A stretch of 64,000 bases of DNA from Metellina segmentata. Its lineage: Eukaryota; Arthropoda; Arachnida; Araneae; Tetragnathidae. This document shows, piece after piece, positions 55,771 through 64,000 of the stretch. The stretch is from assembly GCA_947359465.1 (NCBI GenBank), contig OX375873.1, positions 94,015,478-94,079,477 of the forward strand, given 5' to 3'. Position 1 is the first letter of the stretch. Every line of letters starts with the position of its first letter. Below the pieces are notes generated by a model. That model did not search any database and was not told the origin of the DNA. It saw only the letters and a list, made by a program, of their open reading frames with translations. The position numbers and the translations under genes are program-made.

Positions 55771-57134
55771 GTATGACTTAATTTATATTTGTCAGTAACA
55801 TTTTCATTCCAGTTTTACTATTTTTTTATTTATGGAATTATCCAGGATATATAGCAAAATAAATAGATCTAGTATAATACATCAGATGTAACCAAACCAT
55901 AAAATGTGCAATTTCCTTCAGTTGCTTGCACTTATATCAAATATATGTGTGTCAGGCATACAAACGTAAGTCACGTCGTCAAACATCAATATCAACAGTA
56001 CGTGATATTAAAATTCAAATACAAAGCGTGTTTTTATTAATAACTGAACAAAAACCTACAGATTCCTGTCGATATCTAAACAGTATCAAACTATAAAGCA
56101 CAATTTTATATTCATGACTGAATTGATGAAATTTTAGCAAAGCGTAAAACAATATAATTTTGGCTGGAGAAAATCTTTCCCGTTTATTGCATGATGCAAA
56201 TTCCCGCATACGTAATAGGTAGATATATTCACATGCAATTTTTTTTAAGTTTAGACACAGTATTAAATCTTTAGTATAGCTTTCGGTCACGTTTCCCTGT
56301 TTTAAAGGTTTCGAAGGTCGAAAGGTTATTTAGACCGATGGTTTTTATTAGTGCTCATGATTTGAAAAAGAGAAAGTATATACGTTGTACTAGCACATTT
56401 TTCTGTTTTGTATCTAAAATGCCATAACAACTTTTTTTTAACAGTTTTCAAACAAATTTCACTTATCTTTTGTCTAATAATCCTGTTCAAAAGTTGACAC
56501 AATTTTTCTATTACTGAGTATTTTGTAGTATTTGACATAGCTAGTGCGTTTCCATGAGATTTTTTTCAATAAAATCTGGTATAACTTTTCTGATATTTTA
56601 ATTTCAAGTATGAGGGAACATAATCTCCCCATGTCATTAAAACGTCATTTTTTCATAAGTAGTATCTCTAACATATATTTCCTAGAGGTACTAAGATAGT
56701 ACATTTATGTATTCCGAACTGAAATCGCAACAAACAATTAATTGGATCAGCCAGTGCCTCCAAATTTAAACAAATATCTTTGGTCAGATATTATACAATT
56801 ACCTCACTTTGTATATATAAATATGAATGGCGATGATGGAATGATTTTTAGAGTGAATTATCAGAAATGTCCCAACATATTACGAAACTTTACTTGAAGT
56901 ATGAATAGATAAAACGGCAAATATGATCCATTCATCCAATAATTAATAAAATTACTCACTCGAAGAATTCAATATTAATATTGAATTTTTCTAGTGAGTG
57001 ATAACACACAAGTTAGAGAGTAATTTCCACACCTTGTTAATTAGGAAGTTGTGGAAAAAATTAGTTTAAAGATAATTTGTAAAATGTGTATCATGTTGAT
57101 TTATATATTTCCCTTACCAATATAAGAGGTCACA
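55771..57134. other. AT-rich non-coding DNA
   Basis: No gene recognised; contains the palindrome at 56954-56999. Confidence 0.4.
56954..56999. repeat. 46 bp near-perfect palindrome without loop
   Basis: ACTCACTCGAAGAATTCAATATT is followed directly by its reverse complement with two mismatches. It would extrude as a cruciform. Confidence 0.75.
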
Positions 57135-57300
57135 ATGACTCATTTTTCAAGCGGCTCTATCAAGCTGGAAGTTGTAGTTGGTGCATGTCCAATTACTCCC
57201 TCTGTATATTTTTCTTGTCTGTGTTAGTAAAGATTTTTTTGTATCTACTTGCTGTTTGGCACAGGTTGGCCAAATATGTCCTAATGGCATTAAATATGGC
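57135..57300 (+). mobile_element. SINE C copy
   Basis: GGAAGTTGTAGTTGGTGCAT, CTGTATATTTTTCTTGTCTG, GGTTGGCCAAATATGTCCTA, followed by a truncated ATTAAATATGG end instead of AAACCCAACC. Confidence 0.65.
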
Positions 57301-58861
57301 ATATATTCAAAGTAATTCATAGTTAGAAATTGGAAGCACAAATATGTATATCATATATCATGATAACCACATGCCAAACTGTCTAGCTCATAGCCCCAAT
57401 TCAGTATTTTTTGTCATTCCCTCAACTAATAAATACCTCTTGTGACGGACAAAAATGAATATATTCAAAGTAATTAGAACTTTGTAGCACAAAAATATGT
57501 AACTAATTGAATTCTCACACGCCAAACTATGTCTTTCTCATTGCATCAATTAAGGGAAATGTATTAACTGCTCTGCAACAGTACTTCCCATTCTACTTCA
57601 TAAAAGGAAACCAAACCTCCTATTCCACAAACAGGACAAAAAAAATAGCTTCGTTTCTTTTTTCTTCCAAAGCCTCTAAATCCCTTACTCTTTCTTTTGC
57701 CGTCTTTTTATCCTAAGGTTTTTAAAGGAATGGGGAATACCTGACAAGAATACGAGATTTCTACTCCTAAGTAATCAGAGCTGACAACCTTAAGCAGAGA
57801 TAAAGAAAAGAGAAAAGAAATCAAAGCTATCAAGAGAAAAGTTTCTCTCGCATTGAGGCTCCTCGGAACAATCAAAGTAGGATTATGCCGAAATCTATTG
57901 AAGAAATTGTTCCTTTTCCTCCGTATCGTTATTGTTATCTACTTGTGTCTCATGTTCTAGGTGATGTTTAAGTACAGTGCTTATGAATTATGATATGGAT
58001 ATTACTTATATTTCTTTGGCCATATTTTAAATGCCTTTTTGGTTTCTTTTATGCATATAATAGCAGAATTATATACACTAGATGGTGTTTCTGTTTTAAA
58101 ATATACCGCTGACTCGAAACAGTAATGTACAAAAACCCTGCTGAACAATAAAGAAAATAAACTTTCACTTTTTAACTAAACTAAATTAGAATACAGTATT
58201 AAAATAAAATATAATCCTGAATTTATATGATAGTTGCTGAAAGTTTTTCAAATAATTTCTGAAAACAGACAAGATGAGTAATACAATCGATGCAAAAGTA
58301 ATTGCAACATACTCGTTAGATAGAATAGCTAGGTCACAGATAGAGCAGTCTAGTTAATCATGCTAAAATATTAATCATGTTTTAAGATATGTTAAAGACT
58401 AAAGAAAAGGTACATCAATTTTTCAAAGAAATATAATATTTTTAAATTGAGTATTATATTACATTACTTATTGAAGAGACTTACCTCCTCAATTATCAAA
58501 CTTTTTTGTCTAAAATTATGACCTAACTGCTTTTTGGAAAACAGTTTTTATTTCATCTTATACAGGTATTGTATCTACCACAAGAATAAGTCCAGAAAAG
58601 AAGTCTATCTGTCTTGTAGAAACGAGATTTATCCCATTTTCCATCTTGAAGCATTCGAGTTGGCCACATTAGGCTCTCCAGGAGTTAGTAGTGATCACCT
58701 ACTGTGATCAAACCGCAATATTGGACAAAATCAAACCAGACTCATACGAACTCAAAGTTTAAAATGCCTGTTTCCTAGATTGTCTGGAGTAGTTGTCCTT
58801 GGTAAACAGACGGTGTATGCATATTTAATAAACTAGTTGCCAGCAAAATAAGTCATTCATA
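57301..58861. other. AT-rich non-coding DNA
   Basis: A short diverged duplication (TATATTCAAAGTAATT...GCCAAACT, near 57300 and 57460) is the only structure. No gene is supported. Confidence 0.35.
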
Positions 58862-59412
58862 ATTTTCAATTTGAGAGTTGCAGGCTGGAAGGATCGATTC
58901 CGGTAATTTATAGTGTCAATGGTTTTGTGTCAGTAGGGTCGCCGGCGCCCCGAATTTGTCCACTGCTAACAACCTGCCAGTTGTAAGAGGCACATGTTCA
59001 ATTCATCCCTTTGTGTATTCCTCTCTTCTGTGTCAGTGAAACTTTGTTTGTGGGTGTATATTCATTATTGATATTGACGTTGCCTGTCTTGTGTTTGGCG
59101 TAACATGGCCAAGTACTGCCCTTGCTCCATAAAACCCACCCACCGCAACAATCCGTCAAGGGTGAATTTTTCTCTTCTGTATCAGTAAAGCTTTCTTGGT
59201 GAGTGTTTGTTCATTTACAACTCGTTATTTGGCGAAGCTTGGCCAAATACGACTCTTGTGTGCCATTAAACCCAACCCAAACATACAAGCTCTTATGGAT
59301 CAGAAATTATTTCTTTGTCTGTGTATCCTCATTATTCGGCATTGTCTCTCTTGTGTTTATCGCAGCTTACATCCAAATATGACCCTTATGCTATCAAACC
59401 CAACAGCCAATC
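58862..59412 (+). mobile_element. Four SINE C pieces in a row
   Basis: Successive same-strand fragments lie at 58862-58935 (head), 58940-59140 (nearly complete: CCACTGCTAACAACCTGCCA...CCATAAAACCCACCC), 59165-59285 (middle and 3' end) and 59310-59412 (3' end CTATCAAACCCAACAGCC). The order suggests serial insertion into earlier tails. Confidence 0.75.
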
Positions 59413-60464
59413 ATAATTTTCATTTAATTTCATAGAGCGAAGATTTATTTGGAATATTCAAACTGCGTATGCTTCCAAATGGGTGATAGCTATCATTTTG
59501 TCTTAAGGAGTTCTTACTGAATACTTTAAAAACACGATAACTATGAAATATTCCTTCATTATATGTGTGTATCCGGATATTAATCTTCAATTGGAAGGCA
59601 CCGATATTAATAGGGACAGATAATAATAATGATGCTTGATCTTTTTGCCTTTGTTTAAGTCTTAAGCTCTCTTTGCTCCCTATTGATAAAATTTAGACTG
59701 TTGCATTAACTAGGAGCTTATATCCAAAATGGTAATGTTGGAGAAATTACTGTCTCCAAGGGTATCTAAGAAAAGAAACTGAAACCATTGCTTCATTAGC
59801 AAAATGTTTTCAGTTTGAGGACAAGACGCACTTAAACCATTTCCCTCCAACGTCAGTGATATGGATACCACTGAGATGGCTATTAATTATAAGTCGGATT
59901 TATTTAATGAAATATTTTGATAGCTGTCAGAGTCAACCCCTTCGGGATACTGATTAGCCTTTCACATCGACCGTGATCGAAAACGCCCGGGATATTTATA
60001 TCTTGGTTAATATTAGCTTTGTGTCCCGAGTGTTTGAGATTCAAAATTATTCTGTCGAATTTTTACAATATAAGTGCTAGGAAACTACTAGTGGCTGGAG
60101 TTGGAAGCTAAGCATTAAAAAATTTCATGTTCCCAGAAACAAAAAGCCCAATTTTTAAATAAAACGATTAACAAATCGGTGTTTTATTATTTATTTACGA
60201 TTGTTTTGAGTAACCAAAAAAAGATCATCATAAACTGACTGTCTACCATAAGTACGGCTACTCCTTACTTCAAGTCTGGGTTGTGGTTATCGCTATAGAA
60301 ACGGGACTCTTTCACTTTGAATAAGGTTGACTCTCGAAGATGACGTTATTTTATTCTGTTTTTTCCTATGGAGTTTACTGTCTTTGGAAAACATGGGTGT
60401 TGCGCTCCTGGATACCCAATCGATCTTGTTCTGCTTTCTTCCCACTTCTCTATTACCTAATCCC
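59413..60464. other. AT-rich non-coding DNA
   Basis: No gene, transposon end or tandem array recognised. Confidence 0.4.
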
Positions 60465-60565
60465 TCCTTTCCATTTTAAACTTCACGTTGTCTTATGTTC
60501 CGGACTGCTTAACCAAGTATGGCCATTGTGCCACAAAACGCCAAACAAACAACAACTAACCAACC
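60465..60565 (+). mobile_element. SINE C 3' end
   Basis: CACGTTGTCTTATGTTCCGG, AGTATGGCCATTGTGCCACA then AAACGCCAAACAAAC. The 100-codon ORF across it is an artefact. Confidence 0.6.
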
Positions 60566-61074
60566 TACCTAATTGTTATCAAGAGAGCGAATTTCACACA
60601 ACTGAAAGCATTTCCCCAAGCATCCATTATAAATACGATTAAGTCCGATTTTATGGCAAGAAACAAGGGCAAACTTTGTATCTGTAGAGGTTATCTCAAT
60701 AGACATAATTTGTACATATATTCCCGTTATGAAAAATTAAGTTTCAGATCGTGATAATTTTTACTTTACAATTTAATAGTTTGTAATAATTGCTATTTCC
60801 ACAGTTCGGAGATACTAATTTGAATCTAGTTTCAAACTTAAAACCAGTTTGTAGAAAAAATTTATTATCTTTAAATCTACTCATTTCATATACTTTGTTC
60901 TCTGCTGTTACTTATTGAATTTCCTTGGGCTTAATATCACTTTTTATAGGGAGTATTTTATGAGTTTGAATCCTGGAAAACCCACGATTGTAGTTCAGAA
61001 TCCACTTTATACCGTAGATTGGTCCTTTAACCCATTGGTCCCTTAATTAACCCATGTCCAGCAACAGAAAAAAA

Positions 61075-61567
61075 GTAACACACAAACAAAACTCATTTAT
61101 TCTATCTGACAAAATCTATTTGCTGTACAATTCAATTGGTACTTATAACTTATAACGTATAATCCTACAAAGAGCTATACACTTTTAAAGCTAAAGAATA
61201 TAATACTAAAAGTTAAGATCTTATAATGTTTGGTTAAAAATAATTTTCAGTGTATGTACAAAAGGGCTCCAAAATTTAATTTTAACCTAAGAGTTGAAGG
61301 TAAATGTATTTTCATTTTGGGTTGCTTCTATTAAACAGAAAGTTTGCCTTGATAAAAAATGGAGTCGAGTTTATAGTCTAAGCAACGCAGGAGAAAAAAA
61401 CCGTCCTCAATTTCAAAACAAAATAAAGTTTTATCTAACATTTCGCTCATCTTAGAAAAATATAAAATACTTCACGCCTTTTTGAAGACATTCTATCCAA
61501 GCAATAAAAGCACAAAACAATTCAAAAATGGGTAAAGAACAGCATAAACCCGAAAATGTTTTTTTAT
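61075..61567 (-). other. Predicted 3' UTR of - strand gene
   Basis: Read on the - strand it follows the stop at 61568. It ends with AATAAA (reverse of TTTATT at about 61096-61101) roughly 20 nt before a plausible cleavage point near 61075. AT-rich and free of repeats. Confidence 0.35.
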
Positions 61568-61724
61568 CTATGATTCAGCCTTTTCTTTTTCAATCTTGGA
61601 TTGTACTTCCTTCGACAAATTGCCCCACAGTGGTGATGATGAGCTGTCGGCTTCCTGCCTCCTCTTCTGAGTTATTTTCTGCTTCTTTTTTCCCCACACT
61701 CGAAAAGATTCGCCAACGAACAGT
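61568..61724 (-). CDS. Candidate terminal coding exon, unidentified protein
   Basis: On the - strand a strong acceptor (TTTTACTTATTTTTTAG) ends at 61725 and is followed by an open frame to a TAG at 61568. That frame is phase 1 at the acceptor and has 52 codons including the stop. It reads SFRVWGKKKQKITQKRR, EADSSSSPLWGNLSKEV and ends KIEKEKAES: basic, then Ser-rich, then charged, as in many nuclear protein C-termini. A second frame from the same acceptor (KKEAENNSEEEAGSRQ...GSTIQD, stop at 61590) is also protein-like, so the true frame is uncertain. No upstream exon was found before 64000. The 3' side looks like a UTR with a poly(A) signal. The protein is not recognised. Confidence 0.4.
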
Positions 61725-61725
61725 C

Positions 61726-62534
61726 TAAAAAATAAGTAAAATTGTGAAGAAAAAATTTTTTCCACTGACTTGTGACTAGGCGACAGGCAAAGATTTGTAG
61801 CAGTGGCTATCATTATGTGACCTGCACTTTTTCACAGCTGTCGCATTAAGGTGAGTGTCCTGTCCTAATGTATGTGTCATCCGTATCCTTTAATTTTGTG
61901 CCTTGTGCTTCGTTGCTTTTAAGCTAATCAGAAAGAAGAGAGCGAGAGTGATCCTCTGTCTTTCATGTTACATTTAGACTTTTCGTTAGGACAGAATCTC
62001 AATGCTGGAATTCTGCATTGAAAGAAATGAGAAAATGAGATAATGCGTTGTAAAAAGTAACTTTGAGCAATGGCGAAGAGTCAGAGATATCAGGCACTAA
62101 CTTTTACAGTGCAAATAAATTTAAAATTATTTCATCCTTGCATAAAAATTTTGTTTAGCCATTTCTATATTAAATTAGATTTTTCACTTTAAAATATAAT
62201 TATTTTGTGGGCTGCATACAGTGCCACTACAATTATACTTTTGTAATTATATACACCATATGAAAAAAAAATTAGGGTTATTAAGGATTCTGTTAGTTTT
62301 GTTTCCGGCCTTTGTTTTAAACTTTTATTTGAAAATCGAAACAAAATAGAGAGAAAATAACAGAAATTGTGGCTAGAAATGTTTCAAATACATTATGGTT
62401 TCAACTCAACCCTATTACTATACTTCTAATTTGAAAACGAGTTATTAGATGAATATTGTAGAAAAAGGTAGTACATTGGGTCTTAAAAGGAATAAAAAGG
62501 TATATGTACTCAAAAATATTCAAGTAGTTAACCG
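61726..62534. other. AT-rich non-coding DNA
   Basis: No supported gene. An acceptor-like TTTTTCACAG and a donor-like GTGAGTG lie only 13 bp apart at 61838-61850; probably chance. Confidence 0.35.
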
Positions 62535-62745
62535 AACCCAGTGGGTTTAACCACTGCTATACCTACCTGCAAGTTGTAGGTCGTGTAGCTCCAATTCCTG
62601 TAACTCATCTGAGTATATTTCTATCTCCCTTGGTAGTACAACTTCCCTTGTGTGTAAATACATAACTTACTTGAAATTGTCTCTTGTGTTTGGAACAGGT
62701 GGGCCAAATATGTCATTTGTGCAATGAAACCTGACCTACCTAGTA
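62535..62745 (+). mobile_element. SINE C copy
   Basis: GTTTAACCACTGCTATACCT head, ACCTGCAAGTTGTAGGTCGT, CAATTCCTGTAACTC, TTGTCTCTTGTGTTTGGAAC, GGGCCAAATATGTCATTTGT, ending ACCTGACCTACC. Confidence 0.75.
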
Positions 62746-63076
62746 TCATATTTCCAAATTCCCTCTTAAGAGAAATTTTCTCTTAAGTTTTAGTTTAATC
62801 GATGTGTACATTGTTTCCTCTTGTAAAATTCACATATTTTGAAACTTTATAAGAAACAAGAGGAGCTTATTATTCACAACAATATTAAACTTTTAAAGGG
62901 TATTGAATTTTTTAACCCATCAGATTGTATAGATGCTTTGCCTATACCAAAATTGTAATATTTTTAAGGAGGGTGTGCTCACTTTTTCTCACTACCCATC
63001 TTGAATACTCTTAGACCCTTCAAAACATCAAAATAGAATTATCACCTTATAATACTAAACACACCTTTGACAGTCA

Positions 63077-63425
63077 TGTTTGTCCACTGCACTTGGAACC
63101 TGCGAATTATAGACAGCTCGATTTCGAATCGTGTCAGTTTCAATTCCTCCATGGGAGTTTTTCTCTGCTCTGTTAAAGAAGACGTTTCTTGTGTGCCTCC
63201 ATTACTTGGCGTTGTCTATTTTGTATTTGGCGTTGCATGAACAAATACGATTGGTTTTGGGTTTTATGGTGCAAGAGCCATATTTGGCCATTCTGCGCCA
63301 GACATAATACATACCTTATCTAGTAATAGACATGCATACAATGAAATTTTTACCGACACAGAAGATATAAATACACCTAGGGAGCAATGGACAAATACGG
63401 CATTTGCACCATATAAACCCAAATA
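63077..63425 (+). mobile_element. SINE C copy split by an inverted SINE C
   Basis: The outer copy runs 63077-63249 (GTTTGTCCACTGCACTTGGA...TTGGCGTTGCATGAACAAAT) and resumes at 63391 (ACAAATACGGCATTTGCACC, ATATAAACCC). Confidence 0.8.
63250..63390 (-). mobile_element. 5'-truncated SINE C inserted in SINE C
   Basis: In reverse it ends GGCTCTTGCACCATAAAACC then CAAAACCAA. ACAAATACG is duplicated at 63241-63249 and 63391-63399. The inserted piece lacks its head. Confidence 0.8.
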
Positions 63426-64000
63426 AACAACCTTAACACATAGAATATGTATATGCCGCGTTAGCTATGTTCCTTCGCTCGCATTGAGATTTGGATTATT
63501 GTACAGAGATAAAGCTGCTATATAGAAAACTAGTTCTTGAAAACGATAAGAAAGTTTGAAATTTCTTTGTACTGTTACAATACTGCAAGAAACAACATTG
63601 TAATGTTCAGATTTTTTTTCTTCCCTAACCCATTCAATTTGGTAATCAATTCAAACGCTGAGAAATAGTCTACATTTCTTTACTGATTTATGTTATTTTT
63701 AGCGCTAAGATTATAAAGCAAACGAATATAAAAGAAAGAAGAATCCCATATCCGTTTGTTGCCCATCCATGCAGAAGACATTTCCGAATACTCCCGTGGC
63801 TGGATTCTCATGGGGTTGTTCCTTATCCAAACAGAAAGTACGCCTCTGTAACCTGTTTTCTCCGATGAAAAGAGAATAAGACGGGACATACCTCGGGAGT
63901 TAGTAAACACGGGGTATTGGGGTACTTTCTTTTGAAGTTGGAAAAACGTGTTTCACGTAGTTATTCCCGTAATTTCTAATTTCCCCGTTTAAATTTACGC
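63426..64000. other. Non-coding or unresolved end of window
   Basis: A 76-codon - strand frame (63680-63910) contains CTCCCGAG|GTATGT, a donor-like site near 63893, but no exon could be defined. Nothing else is recognised. Confidence 0.3.

Noticed and set aside
60340..60642. 100-codon ORF
   Set aside because: Runs through a SINE C fragment; composition follows the repeat.
61838..61850. 13 nt microexon (TTTTTCACAG | 13 nt | GTGAGTG)
   Set aside because: Splice-like signals this close are expected by chance in 64 kb, and nothing links it to another exon.

Overview
The window is eukaryotic nuclear DNA: strongly AT-rich, very low coding density, no bacterial-style genes or operons, arthropod-type core promoter and splice signals, and dense relics of animal transposons. 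The Tc1 relic at 8.6-10.1 kb resembles Tc1 transposases I know from spider genomes, so a chelicerate (spider or relative) is the best guess. That assignment is inference from repeats, not proof.

Layout. 1-8.5 kb is AT-rich intergenic or intronic DNA with hairpins and one foldback DNA element (5.6-6.4 kb). 8.6-12.2 kb holds a nearly full-length dead Tc1 element, a 3 x 148 bp tandem repeat and a P-element-like transposase remnant. 12.9-13.3 kb has a CpG-bearing patch and a possible short first coding exon. 16.4-17.0 kb is a 565 bp element with 115 bp inverted ends. 18.8-22.2 kb is a Helitron-derived complex: two 5' ends in head-to-head inverted arms, a Tc1 fragment, and a broken Helitron helicase C-terminus. 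24.4-29.7 kb has two hAT-type non-autonomous elements with 8 bp target duplications, two approx. 260-300 bp tandem duplications, and several minisatellites that all have units near 40 bp.

From 22.9 kb onward the window is packed with about 40 copies or fragments of tRNA-derived SINEs in at least two unrelated families. One family (called A/B here) exists with two different tRNA-like heads on the same body. Many insertions are nested; the clearest is at 41.8-43.25 kb, where one SINE was hit by both a hAT element and another SINE.

The best host-gene evidence is at 38.9-40.2 kb on the + strand: a TATA box about 29 bp upstream of an arthropod TCAGT initiator, a GC-rich leader, and a short coding exon encoding a signal peptide that ends at a strong phase-1 splice donor. 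I found no convincing downstream exon, so intron 1 is probably more than 23 kb and carries most of the SINE load. A second candidate is a terminal coding exon on the - strand at 61.6 kb with a plausible 3' UTR and poly(A) signal. All identifiable transposase genes are broken. I saw no CRISPR array, rRNA, stand-alone tRNA gene, or recognisable virus. No functional multi-gene system is evident; the interest lies in the repeat architecture.
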